Source: Auanema rhodensis
Taxonomy: Eukaryota; Nematoda; Chromadorea; Rhabditida; Rhabditidae
Length of the DNA stretch: 64,000 bases
Assembly: GCA_964057225.1 (NCBI GenBank)
Contig: OZ059894.1
Location: 17,328,476 to 17,392,475 of the forward strand
Direction: 5' to 3'
The position numbers and the translations under genes are program-made. The notes under the pieces were generated by a model. That model was given only the letters and a program-made list of their open reading frames with translations, was not told the DNA's origin and did not search any database. This document shows positions 26,740-39,393 of this stretch, piece by piece. Numbering within the stretch: the stretch's first letter is position 1; the number at the start of each line of letters is the position of its first letter.

Positions 26740-27127
26740 GTTTGCTCAAAATATTTATCTTTGTTGTTGTTGTTTGCAGATTTTCTTATACTGAATTTTT
26801 ATTTTGTTATATACATGTTTTCTCTAAATACTGGTATTAGAATGTAGATAGAATAATTTGCCATAGGTTTTCAATAGAATTAATTTTTTGTTTTGACCCG
26901 TTGCTAGGTTCTCTACGAACTACATTGTGATAGAAATTAAACGCATGATAAATCTCCATTATTCTGCACCTGTGAATGTAAATTTGATTGTTGTTCTCAA
27001 GTTTCCTGCCGAATTTGTTCTTTCTCTTCGAGTTGAATCTGGGGAATGGGACCCAAAATTGTTGAATGCATCTCTCAACTCGTCAATCTCGTCTGATGTT
27101 AATTTCTATAACAAATATCAGAATCCG

Positions 27128-28872
27128 TTACGAGGTTGTCTTTACCTCCAATTCTTTTTTCTGGTGAGGACGAGACGTCCCAATAACTCGACCACTTAGC
27201 ACATCCGAAAGGTCATAACAGAACTAAAAAATATGATGTTAATTTGTATGTTGACATTATTTAGCCCCACATTTTTGAAAACCTCATCGGAAATAAGCGC
27301 TTCTTCTTCTATAATTCTCACACAAGCTTGTTCCGTAGATGTTTCATAGAATCGTTGAGCTGAAAAATAGCTTTCGTATTATAATCATTTCGGGGAATTT
27401 ACTATATGATGTGAGGCATCCAGCTAACTCATTGGCTGCGGGATTAAAATTTGTGGGAGGTTTCGCTCCTAAAATACGGTGTTAGCATGTAATAATATGA
27501 TAATAGCAAAACCTATCATATTAGTTCTAGGAAATACATAAGCTGTTACATATCTTGGTTTCACGTTTTCTGTATCTTCTTCCCAATCTGGGCCTTCTGT
27601 TCTAATTGGTTGGGCTCTTGTAATGAACATATTGTGAGCTTGACCTTGCCCCGATAACAAATCACAACAACGGATAAGATTACTGTAACATCATCTTGAT
27701 TTCTGGTATAATTAATGGTAAATTATACGTTTTAAATTTTTCATAATCTTCTTTGTGTTGTAATTGGAAAGCAAAAGCGTGGCATAACCAATTTGGTGGT
27801 TCTATTATATAAGCATTTAAACTTTCCAATTGAACAAATTTCTGAATAATTATAATTATTTAATATTTCAAAATAAAACATACTCTATTAACCAAATCCG
27901 TTTTATGGGGCCAATATAAGCTATGAAGGTGCAGATGATTAACGGAAGCCTTATAAATATCTTTCAGTATTTTATATAAATCAAATTATACCTGTCCTAG
28001 TAAACTGTTAAAAAGTATGTTGAAATCTTCTTCATCAACTAAAAGCATAACATCAGTTGCTAAACGTATAGCAGTTGAGGTCAAAACCTTAAAGTTGGCA
28101 TATTTATATTAATATAATATATAGTCATATTGAATACCTGTGGTAAACATTTGTTTACAGCTGGAATAATGAGACTATGATCTCGTTCAAGAGGACTTGC
28201 ATTGATAGCAACAACATGTCTGTCTAAAGGATCTGTACTAATTGGTTCATCTTCACATCTCAAGTAGAACAATATCTATAAAAAAATATAAAAGTCTTTT
28301 TCTCTGGAATTCCGATGACTTCTTTCTCGTGTAGCTTAGTAAAATTCCATCTCAGAGAGTTGAAGGGTTCTCTGATATGCTTGAATCTCATTGGTTTTCT
28401 TCGTAGTTCTCCTCTTTCGATATTTAACTGATAAAAAAAGGTAAAGAAGAGTATGTATGTATTAATCTGAGATCAGTTTATTTCATCTTCAATTCACCTG
28501 CATTGACATGTTGTATTTTCCTTTAACTTCTTTATAAATACATTTCAAGTTGTAGTTGAAGGCGTTATCTGATTTCGCCTTTTCCCAGCGTTCATGTAAT
28601 AACGTTTTGAACTGAAAAAACAGATTTTGGAATTCTCAATTTAATCTCACTGTTGTTGTTGCTCCTGTATGATTCGTTTGCGAATTTTCCTTCAAATCGT
28701 AAACAAAATCATCTAATGAATAATGGAGAACGGGAATTGAAGACGCTATAGTCGAGAATTGAGCTGGCAGCTGCAACTGTTTTGTCCATAATTTTATTGC
28801 ATTATTTTAATTTACCTGAATTGAAGATGCAGAACGTTGAGTTCTCTCAATGATTATGTCCAAGTTTTCCAT
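27128..28872 (-). CDS. mcp-1: GDP-D-glucose phosphorylase
   Basis: HIT-superfamily enzyme that phosphorolyses GDP-glucose to GDP and glucose-1-phosphate, clearing GDP-glucose formed in error; cytosolic. Start ATG 28872-28870. Recognisable family blocks in order: IPVLHYSLDDFVYDL, LNIERGELRRKP, the phosphate-site stretch VVAINASPLERDHSLIIP, the HIT signature NHLHLHSLYW, an insert with GQGQAHNMFITRAQP, and YVFPRTNMIG near the C-terminus. The best 3' end splices a 47-bp intron at about 27207-27253, giving FCYDLSDVLSGRV and TAA at 27130-27128; reading straight on would stop at 27196 instead. Divergent from pcm-1 (410 bp between starts). I recall C. elegans C10F3.4 (mcp-1) and C10F3.5 (pcm-1) as neighbours, which supports the call. 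Confidence 0.88.
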
Positions 28873-29282
28873 AGTAATGAATCGTCAAAAATGAAACTGT
28901 TATTGCCGCAAGTGGAAATGAATAAGCTAAAAGCTTTTCCTATTCGGAAATCTAGAAATAGGTGCATTCGATAAATATGTTTTTTTCTGCGATTATAAAC
29001 ATAAAAAAGAAAATGTAATAAAGACTTCCATATTAAATTTAATAGTTAATTCTTCAATTCAGTCAGAAGCTGTTGTTTATATGTAAAATTTTGATATATC
29101 TTTATTCGAAACTCTACTTTCTTAGCATTCTATAAATACACAAATGTAATGACAGATCGAGGTTTCAGTTTCAATCATGCCTTACGAGTAATTTGTTTTT
29201 CGAAATATTTACATTTTCTGAAATAAGTTTGTAGATTTATGAAAGATTTATAAGAAGGCGACAAAATACACCAAATTTGAAT
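28873..29282. promoter_or_regulatory. divergent promoter between mcp-1 and pcm-1
   Basis: 410-bp AT-rich gap between two divergent start codons. No individual element recognised. Confidence 0.45.
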
Positions 29283-30364
29283 ATGGCTTGGCAATGTGGT
29301 GGAGCTACGAATGAGCAGTTAGTGAATAACTTGTACAGTACGTTTTTTCGAGATATACTTAGACAAAAGAAAATAGTTTGATGAAATATACATGTCAGCC
29401 TTATAGATGCTCGTATATTCACATGTGAACGGGTTCGTGAAGCCATGTTAGCAGTTGATCGGGGGGATTTCACTTCACAAGACCCATACAATGATTCGCC
29501 GCAGGGTATTGGTTATCAAGCTACTATCTCAGCACCACATATGGTATATGACTTAAAAATATTAAAAATACACAAATCACTTTATAGCATGCTTCGGCAT
29601 TAGAAAATTTGAAAGATCATCTTATAGCAGGTGCAAAGGTTTTGGATGTTGGATCCGGTAGTGGGTACCTCAGTGTTTGCATGGCAATGATGGTAGGGAA
29701 GATCAATTTGAAAATTCAATGAGTATTGTATAAAACCAGAAATGACTTTTCTGATTCAGATTGGAGCAAATGGGAAGGTAATTGGAATAGAGCATATACC
29801 AGAGCTGGTGAAAAAAGCTTCGGACAACACAACCAAACGTTATCGCAACCTCATACAAACAAATAGAATTCAATACGTTGAGGTTTGTGAAACCCTTTAT
29901 CTAATATACTTTTTGCCCTATCATGCAAGCAACCTAATCAAATGGCGTTTTGCGCTGAATTTTTAAATTTAGTGACAAGAAGTGTAATTTAGGCTGACGG
30001 ACGACAAGGATACTCTAAGGGAGCTCCATATAACGTTATACACGTTGGCGCTGCAGCTGAGACGATTCCTCCCGCAGTAAGTTTTAGCTCAGCTATTAAG
30101 AGCAGACATTAGATAAATATAACATAAATATATTTGGCTTTAAGCTGATTGATCAATTGGCCGAAGGTGGGCGTATGCTTATTCCGGTTGGAAGAGAAAA
30201 TGATGGACAAGTATATCAATGAATAACTTTTCTCATTTATAAAAATTTTTCAGGTTTTTCTGCAAATCGATAAGATAAATGGGTGCACAACAGAAAAAAT
30301 CCTCGAGCATGTCATTTATGTTCCACTCACTAGTAGGGAACATCAGTTGGGCAGAGGTTTCTAA
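29283..30364 (+). CDS. pcm-1: protein-L-isoaspartate O-methyltransferase
   Basis: Uses S-adenosylmethionine to methylate isoaspartyl residues in damaged proteins, starting their repair; cytosolic. Six exons beginning ATG 29283 ([17 protein letters not shown], the conserved start of the family) encode about 224 residues, the normal length. Signature blocks present: [20 protein letters not shown] (substrate and SAM pocket), [12 protein letters not shown] (SAM motif I), [27 protein letters not shown] and GGRMLIPVG. Stop TAA 30362-30364. Convergent with tubulin cofactor B. Confidence 0.95.
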
Positions 30365-30582
30365 TGCTATAGCTTATTCGCTTTGTGTTTTTTCCTTCTA
30401 TTTGTGCTGTATATTGTATATTTTGATGAGTAATAAAGGCTGCAACCAAACTAACTATACATAACTAATCTATTAAGCATTTATAAATAGTTACCATAAA
30501 AAGCAAGGCATTCTCAAAAAAATAGAGATCGAAACAAGCAATGCATGAAACAGCTTCGAAAATCACAACGAAAGTAAAAATA

Positions 30583-31580
30583 TTAGATTTCTTCCATATC
30601 ATCAATTGCTAATTCAGGGAAATCTCCGCATTCAACATTAAAGGGACGAGCAAATCCACCATGTTTATCCATACATTGGAAATATCTAAAAAATTAAATA
30701 AATAATATAGGGTTAAGGCTTATGGCTTCAATATTGATGAAAAATGAAATTCATTAGTCATATGTTATATATATATATATATATATTAAGTCATAATATC
30801 ATATTACGTCTGCATACCTTATTCCGCCGACTTGTCCATCATGCTTTCCATAAGGTTCATCATAGTTTATTCCAACCCATAGTCCTTCTTTAAACTTCGT
30901 CTCACCCAAAAATGTTACTACTCCCCGACGTTCCATTTGACCAGCAATTCTAACTTCACAACGAGAGCCAATCTGATAAAGTTAATTTTTTATTGTAGGA
31001 AAATTAAACGTACTGTAATTTTTTTGGCAGCTTCTTCATTGGCAGCTTTACCAGCATCATCAACAACTTGTGATTTCTGGTTAGCCATTTTCTTCTTAAA
31101 CTCGCGTACACTGTCTGCAATAGCGAGAAATTAACCTTAAATTTTTAAATTTGCTGTTGCACCTGCTCTTTGAGAATATTTTTCTTCACTTATTTCATAT
31201 TTCTCAACCATGCTGTCATCTTTTAGCTCTTCATTACTTCCCGTAGAGTCAACAGCATGAATTTTCATACCTTGGAAAAAAGAACGTTGAGATTTTCAAT
31301 GATGTGTTGCTTACCAGACTTCACGCCAAGTTCGTCCAAAGTTTTAGAATCTCCAGTGAGTTCACTAATATGTTTACCGTCCTTGTCAAGCAGTTCTAAC
31401 TTCAACTTACTAGCTTCTGCGCCAACAATAAGCTCAAGTTTTAACTACGATAAAAACATGAATATTTCAAGATACGAAAACTGAATTTACTTTGAAATCT
31501 TCCAAAGTCATACTGCCTGGATATCTTTTCTCATAGGGAAATTCGGTAACATTGGTCGAAATTAATATAGATAAGGCCAT
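30583..31580 (-). CDS. tbcb-1: tubulin-folding cofactor B
   Basis: Binds alpha-tubulin after chaperonin release and, with cofactor E, handles tubulin folding and dimer turnover in the cytosol. Start ATG 31580-31578. Residues 1-85 form a ubiquitin-like domain ([45 protein letters not shown]). A coiled linker follows ([19 protein letters not shown]), then a CAP-Gly domain ([48 protein letters not shown]). The C-terminus is the acidic tail ending [10 protein letters not shown], in place of the DEI/EEY-type end of the family. Stop TAA 30585-30583. About 230 residues, full length. Confidence 0.93.
30763..30786. repeat. (TA)n microsatellite in tbcb intron
   Basis: Run of TA dinucleotides inside an intron of the cofactor B gene. 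Confidence 0.8.
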
Positions 31581-32358
31581 ATTTCCTGTAATATAGTTTT
31601 TTAATAGTAATATCGAAAAGCGACATCGAACAATATGTGACAGTTATAACACTGCAGATAAAAGGGGAATACAATCTTCAAAATAAATATATTCTACATC
31701 AACTGAAAAAAAGATAGGTTATAAATATCAAATAAATGTTATCAGGAATTTTCACTAAAAAATCTTACAAACATCTATAATATAGAAATAAGAAAAAGTT
31801 TCACTTTAGAATTCTTATTATCCTATGTTTCATACGCAATTGCGGACATGTCGAACTGACAGGAGAACATGAATTAAAACAGATTAAAAACAAAAACAAA
31901 ACTAAGTATTAGATATATAAAACTGAGTTGATTGTCTTTTAAATTTTGGCACTCAATACGAAGTTATTTCATTCGATGTCAATGAGAAGAGAAACACAAA
32001 TCATAAAAAAAACTTTGCAATGCAATTCATGTTTTACCGATGAGATCATTTGAGTTCAAGAAAGCAACAGTTGTTATCCATGCATTGAATACAGAATGGT
32101 TTTTCGGGACCATGATCGATATAGTGTCCATGGTGACCATGTGAGGAAAAGCAAACCAATTAAGGACATCTGCTCCCGACATACATTAGGAAATAGAACA
32201 CCCTATTGATCTTGCATGTTTTAAATCAATTGTATTATTTTACGTTCAAAAATTAAATGGTAATTTATTAATAAATTTATTGAGTATATGACAATTATTT
32301 TAGATATTTTATAAAATTTATATTATTATGTTCTCAATTGGAATGATAAAAATTGAGA
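31581..32358. other. intergenic with a His/Cys-rich frame remnant
   Basis: Spacer between the start of cofactor B and the end of the TIL-domain gene. On the minus strand at about 32048-32145 a frame reads HGHHGHYIDHGPEKPFCIQC and continues to a stop, but no in-frame start or acceptor exists upstream (a TAA sits just before it). Otherwise AT-rich and featureless. Confidence 0.4.
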
Positions 32359-35300
32359 TTAAAGTCTGTATGGAATGCGACCATCTCCTCCTTTTCCACC
32401 CATATAAGCTAAAAAATGTATGAATAAGAAACTTAATTAAGAAACAGTGTTCTTACTTGGGGTATTTGGACAAGCATTTGCTGGAACGCATTTTCCTTGG
32501 TTGTTACGGAAGAAACCAGAGTTGCATACACAAGCTGGTGGATTGCAAATTTCAATGCATGCAACTGGTCCCTTAAAACCATATATGATCTATGAATATT
32601 AATTTTGTATACTAACCTTTCCAATGTGTTCACACTTGGCTTCACAAAGGTTACCACAATTGTTGACACTTTCATTTTCTGGGCAAGAAAGGTTAGTATA
32701 TTTGTTTACATTTGGATCTGGAAGAATCATTTCATCACCGTAGCCATCTGAAATCGGATGATTAGAGAAGTATAAACTATGGTTTTCTACTTTGTTTGAC
32801 ACATTGATCAGCTGGAACACATGCTCCAGAGTTGTTACGGTAAAGTCCTTCCTTACAAGCACAGGCTGGAGGTCTGCAATCCTTTGTACATGCAACCATC
32901 TAAAAAATTAAATCATCATTAAGTTTTTAGAAATTTTAGATTACTTTATCTATGTAGTTGCAGTTTCCTTCACAATGATTACCGCATTTGTTAAGTACTT
33001 CATTGGCATCACAAACTGAAAAACGTGAATAAAATGGCCTGTAATGTTTTTAAATACCTGGAGTCTTGGGAGGGCATTGATCAGCAGGAACACATTCTCC
33101 ATTATTATTACGGTAAAAGCCTTGATCACATCCACATGCTGCAGGTCGGCAGTCCAAAGTGCAAGCCCGTAGTTCACCTACGAATTCACAGGAGTTTTCG
33201 CAATGATTTCCGCAATGAAGTAAAACTTCATTAGGTCTGGAGCAAGCTGTAATAATTGAGTTTATAAATTCTTTCAATAGAATAACATTGATTTCTAATT
33301 ACCTGGAGTTCTAGGTGGACAAATATCAGCAGTAACACAATCTCCATTAGCATTACGATAATATCCTTCTTTGCAGGCGCAAGCAGGAGGACGACAAACA
33401 GCAGGGCAAACGCGGAGCTAAAACTCGATAATATGTTAACATAAGATTTCAGAAATAATTGCATTAAATATCTTACTTCTCCGGCGTATTCACAGGTTCC
33501 TTCACATAGGTTTCCGCACTGATTGTACTCTTCGTTTGGTTTAGTACATACTGAAAAAAAAAGTTATTTCACGAATTAACGTCTCAGAGCCAGACTCTGG
33601 ATATCACAATCACCGTCATCTCCAGAATTATATGATGGAAGGCACTTAGGTCCAGATGGGGATTCAACGCACTCTTGACCGGATGGGCAGTCAACGGTGG
33701 CACATGATGGATCAGCTAAAAGTTTGTTGTAAATTAAACATAAAGTAATAAAGTAAATTCTTACGTCTACGTGGTCCACATTCTGGTCCGGATGGAGTAT
33801 CAGTACATATCCCAGCACATCTAATATTAGCGCAGGTGATAGATGGTTTAGGTACTCCTAAAAATTGTTTTGTTAAAAAACTCTATCCAAGCTGTTCAAA
33901 CCATTTTTTGGACGGCATTCTGGTACTGGTGAACAAGGCATAGTGTAACAATGAACTTGAACTAAAACACATTCCTCGTGAGCTTCACAATTGCAGTCTG
34001 AAATAAAGAATTATATTGAGATTTATATTTATTTATAAAAATTCTTTTCTATGTTATTTTTACTAACTAAGATTTAGAGTATTGATATTTGTGTTTGTTC
34101 CACTGTTTGGGATACAGAGAGGACCAATAACTGTATCTTGGCATCGGTTTCCAGTTGCACAATTAGTAGTGGCACAAGTTAAAGTTGGTTTTGGAACTGA
34201 AACAGTTCACATTACTATGCATATTGTATAGTTAAAATAATATATAAAATATAATATTATTAAACTAACGAGTAGGAATGTTGCCAGAGTTTGTTCCTGG
34301 AACACACATAGCTCCAGTAGGAGTGTCGATACATCTGTGTCCAGAGCGACAATCGACTAGTTCACACTTAGTTCCTGATTTACAAGAATGAATAAATTGA
34401 AAATTGAAATATATTACCTTGGGAAATAGAGGTATTATCGGTGCTACTTCCAGGAACACACATAGCTCCAGTAGGAGTGTCGATACATCTGTGTCCAGAG
34501 CGACAATCGACTAATTCACACTTAGTTCCTGATTTACAAGAATGAATAAATTGAAAATTGAAATATATTACCTTGGGAAATAGGGGTATTATCGGTGCTA
34601 CTTCCAGGAACACACATAGCTCCAGTTGGAGTGTCAATGCATTTGTGTCCAGAGCGGCAATCAACTAGCTCGCATTTGGCTCCTAATATGGAATTTTAAG
34701 TATCCATGATATAAAAAAACAATTACCTTGTGGCTTTGGTGATTCAGCCTTGTGTCCAAATCCGTTACGACGACCGTCTTCAACATTGTCTAAACATTAT
34801 AATTTAAGATATAGGAGAACATAACAGGCATTTAGAACTGAAATACAACAATAACACAGTGCGCAGAAGACGAACCAGTGTAAATGAATGCAGGGATACA
34901 TTTAGCTCCTTCTTTAGTTTGTCTACACAATGAATCACTGGGGCATGTTATACCGGCACATTGGCCAACTGAATCGGGAAAACATATCAGTAAAGTTAAT
35001 TTTCTAATTATAAAGCTGGGTTTTGCTATATATGTGTTCGAAACCACAAGGCTTTATAACCTAGAACGAACCTAAACACAAGGGACCTCTAGGAGAATCT
35101 TTACACTTAAAGGAATCGGGACAAACAATATGAGCACAAGTGTAAGCTAGAAAACAGAAAGAACCAAACATGAAACGCAAACTTTAGAATAATTCTATAA
35201 AAACTTACGTGGTTGGAAATCAGAAAGAACTGTAAATAGAAAAATCCAAGATTCAGCTGTGGTATTTTGAATAGCAAACCTTGTTCAAATGGATTATAGT

Positions 35301-38300
35301 GTGGAACACATTCAGCACGATCCATGTAATCATAACAATTTCCTTTGCAAATTGACTTCAAGAAGCTGGCACAGAGTGCTAGAGGTTTCACGGCGATGCT
35401 ATTTTTTGGACATTTTGATCGTGCAACACATTTTCCAGTTTGATCACGAGCAAAACCTGCCTTACATTGGCACTTAGGTGGTCCGCATACCGCTGGGCAA
35501 ACCTTCAAATATACAATAAAAATTTTTTTTTTACTGCTAATGCTTACCATCATATCGTTAAAACATGAATCATTACATGAAGAGCATTCACTCCATTCCT
35601 CATTAAGTTTACATTCTAGAAAACAAAGTAAATATTTTTAAACAAAAATTCAAAGCTTACGGGCAAGAGGGACACATTGTGCTTGAGGGTTACATGGAAG
35701 GGTAAAACAGTTGACTTGGACGGCAACGCATTTTTGAGCACTTGTACAATCGCATCCAGCTGAAAATACGATATTTAAGGTATTTCAAAAGTAAGAACGA
35801 TTATAAATACATAGTTTCGGTAAAATAGCTGGTCTTATATTATCAGCTAAGAGAACAGGAGCTGAAAATATAAAATATAAAGTATTATTATTTTGCCTAA
35901 ATATACATCTGATTGGTCCGATTGTATAGAGGTTGGGCTCACAACGTGGTCCTGAGCTTGTTTCAACACAAGTTGTTGTAGCGGTACATTTTACGTGCAA
36001 GCATCCCTCTGAAAATAATATTCTTTATGTCATAGCTATCAGAGACAGAAAGTTGAAATGCAATTATCATCAACCAGTTCTGTTTAAAAATGCAACAAAG
36101 ATGAGTATGAAAGAAGGTCACGTTGACGTCATACGTTAAGTGTTATTTTTGTACCCAAAGATTGAACCGGTTGAACTATGACGAATTATTTTTCATTAGG
36201 AAAGAAAGATTAAACTATTTGATCAAACGTACTAAGAATACGAATAGGTGTAGCAGTGACACGAAGGTTATCATCAAGAAGAACAGGCCCGATAGTGTAC
36301 TGAGATTGCTCGCAAATCGGTCCGTTCTTTGTCTCAACGCAGACAGCTCCTGCGGAACATTTAACCGTATGGCATCCAGCTGATGAAAAATAGAAAATTT
36401 ATTCAAATTAAGAGTAAATGTCTTACTTTGTCCAAGAGTAGCTCTGATGGGAGAAATTGTGGCATCGATTGGTGCAAATGTTCCTCTGATAGGTTTGACT
36501 GTTTCCCTGATAGGTTGGATTGTTTCTCTGACTGGTGATATCTGCTTGATTGGTATTATCTGCTTGGTTGGTACGTCACTTTGGAGAGAGCGTCCATACA
36601 AGCATTCAGCACGATCTCCATATTCCACACAAGTTGTAGCAATAGGACATTGAAGATGTTCACAATTATTAAGATGGTTTGGAACTCCTGGAGCTGGACG
36701 AACAGAACAAGCTTTGGACTATAGAAAACTGATATGAGTTGCATGATAGGTATGAAATCTTACGGGTACACAGATTCCGGAATGATCACGTACGAATCCG
36801 TTTCTGCATACACATTTTGCTGGTTTACATTCCAAAGTACAAATCTATAAATGTTTGCTTTTGTTTCAAATCAGATCTATTAATTATAATTATATGTTAA
36901 CTTATTAGAAGAACTTTCATAAATTTAGGAATGTTGTTGTATGTATGAAAAATATAAGTGTTCTTGATAATTAAACTTACTGGGGAAGGATTAGAACAAG
37001 TTGGTTCACAAGTAGAACAGTCTGCATAAACTTCATTAGCAGAACACTCTGAAAGTAATCGTTTTGCAATCTGTTTATAAGGTTAGAAGGTCGATGTTGA
37101 ATCGGTGAAAGAAAACTTTTTAAAAATTAGTAAAACATCTCTGACCTCTGATCTTTTTGCATTCAAGAACTGGAAGACATGGTGCTTTAGCACAAACAAC
37201 GGCTCTGGCTACACACTTTTCTCCTGCGACACAGTTGCATTTAACTAAAAACAGAGTTTTATGGTTTTTTTATAAAATTTTATCTTAATTAAATTAAAAA
37301 TATGATGTAGTACAGTACTTGGATTAACAGTTTTAACTTCTCCGTTCTTGACACAAGTAGCTCTTCCTCCGAAAGATTGGCAAGTTTCTCCAGATTTGCA
37401 AGAGGCTGAGGTGCAAGGGTCAATGGCTGGAATTGTTATCATTCAGGAATGATTAAGAAAAACGACAATATACCAATTCCATCAACACACACAGCATCTT
37501 CTCTTCCGTTTCCAGCACGACAGACTTGATTGTTTCTACAGAGTAATGTAGTACAAGACAAAGGTGGACGACAATGAGCATTAATTCCTTCTCCTTCGAT
37601 GCAGCTTCAAGTAATCATTTTATAAGTTTTCCTGTTTCAAGTTTAATATTTCTTAAAACTTACATTTGATTATTTGGACAACGAACGGTCTCACAAGATC
37701 TAGCAACTACGCAACGAGCGTTATCCGCGACAATTTCGCATCTGAAATCACCAAGGAAAGTATTACAAACTTTTTACTTTGATTAGTTTAGTAAAATGGA
37801 TTAGATCAAGGTTATTTTGGAATCAATTTGGAAAACTGTATCATTGATGTTATTGAACTGAAATTTTGCAGAAAATCCGTTGTTAATTAGTAAGAAATAA
37901 TTTGCCGTGTAGATATATATGTAGTATACTAATTGTGGGTTTATACACTTTTCTATAATTAGAGTAAAGGATTCCCACCTTTGTCCAGATGGGCAGTTAA
38001 GTTCTTCACAAGTTCTATGAAGAATACATCGAGCAAGCCCAGCTTGAACTACGCACTTGTACCCAGCATAGCATTGCTTAGTTTCACAACTTGTTTCATC
38101 ATCACGCAAAGCTGAAAATACGATAATTGTATATATTAAAAAAACATCAAAATCAATATTAATTGGAATTGGAGTTCATAATTATTACCAGCAACACAAG
38201 TTGGTCTATCAGCACATGGTGGGTTGTAACATTCAGATTCTGGAGTAGGTCTGAAGACACAACGCTGTCCAGCGGAGCACTTAGCGGTACAATTTTCCTC

Positions 38301-39393
38301 ATTTCCTAATGAATATTTCAAACAGTGGCTTAAAGGAATAAACTTACCATTTCCGTAAGAAATCTCACATTTAGCATCTTTATCAGGGAAGTCGACGCAT
38401 ACAGTTCCCACTGCACAACTAGTTGAAGCACATGTGATTACTGGCTCGCAAGTAGCAGTCTACAATTGCATAATAGTTGAAGTTTATAAGTAACTAAAGT
38501 TACATTCGTATTATAAGATTCTACACATTTAAATCCAGCACTGCAGTTAGCGGCAGCACAAGGATCAACACACTCTGGTCCTTTAGGAGTTTCACGACAC
38601 CTAAGTCCTGTATTGCACAAAGTATTAGCGCAGCTTATTCCTAAAGTCAAAATTTTCAAAAATAATTTTAAACGTTTTTGGAATTTTTCATTAACTAATA
38701 ATTTTTCTGTGTACCACTAACCTGGAGCACAAGTGGCGTCATCGTTGGCATTGTCTTGGCACATGTACCCAGTGGGGCATGATGTAGTAGCACATGTGTG
38801 ATATGGTCGACATGGCTTGTCCTAAGTTTAGTTTATTTACAGTTGAAAATATATTGTCTTACAGATCCCAAAGAAGCATCACAAATTTCCCCTACTGCAC
38901 AAGTCACTGCACTGCAAACGTCATAGGATACACATTTTGGACCATTTGAAGTGTCAACGCATTTATCGCCAGGAATACACAAGATATCTCCACACGAAAC
39001 AAGTGGGACTTAAAATAAAATAAAAATCTAAACTCGAATATCAGTTATCAATATACCGTCAGGAACGCATACTCCTTTTTCTCCACATGGTGGATTGTAA
39101 CACTCAGAATCAGGAACAGGTCTAGACCTACATCTGTGACCGGCAGGGCAGATCCGATCACAAAACGCTTCTGGAAACAATTCAATATTTGATAGTGAAT
39201 GAAAAAAATGAGCAATAAATTTATTAATGAAATTTATAGAAAATATTATAATGTACTAACCTGGTGTATGAGCTTCAGCTAGCAGTACCAGCACTGCTGT
39301 AGTGAAAACCTAGAAAAAAAAATATTTTTGATTAATAAATTCCACAGGGTAATGATATTGCCCAGAGTGGATACAATGACTAACAAGCAGCAT
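32359..39393 (-). CDS. large secreted cysteine-rich protein with EB-like modules and TIL domains
   Basis: One long gene of about 45 small exons on the minus strand. ATG 39393 starts a tiny exon (MLL) that splices to VFTTAVLVLLAEAHT, together a clean signal peptide. The rest is extracellular. First come many short modules of the form CxxGxxCxxxxxGxxC (EB-like or keratin-like cysteine repeats); two of them share SECYNPPC. A PIR-rich linker sits at about 36440-36560. TIL domains (trypsin-inhibitor-like, with NCGNLCEAKCEHIG and CNPPACVCNSGFFRNN patterns) lie at about 36680-37050, 35430-35620, and four in a row at 33300-33550, 33055-33240, 32815-33020 and 32455-32690. It ends GGKGGDGRIPYRL, TAA 32361-32359. 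The product is of the order of 1,500 residues. TIL domains are usually serine-protease inhibitors; here a structural or protective secreted role is equally possible. Whether every module is in one transcript is inference from same strand, tight spacing and matching phases. Confidence 0.75.
34299..34683 (-). repeat. 154-bp tandem repeat of exon plus intron, about 2.5 copies
   Basis: The string GGAACACACATAGCTCCAGT recurs at 34299, 34453 and 34607, spacing exactly 154. Each full unit is one 108-bp exon (36 codons, containing CELVDCRSGHRCID and TPTGAMCVPG) and one 46-bp intron. The introns of the two complete units are identical or nearly so, which marks very recent duplication. 108 is a multiple of three, so each extra copy adds a module without changing frame. 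Confidence 0.92.

Noticed and set aside
26927-27199. Plus-strand frame of 90 codons after the TMEM186-like gene
   Set aside because: Overlaps antisense the 3' end of mcp-1 and has no start context or splice sites.
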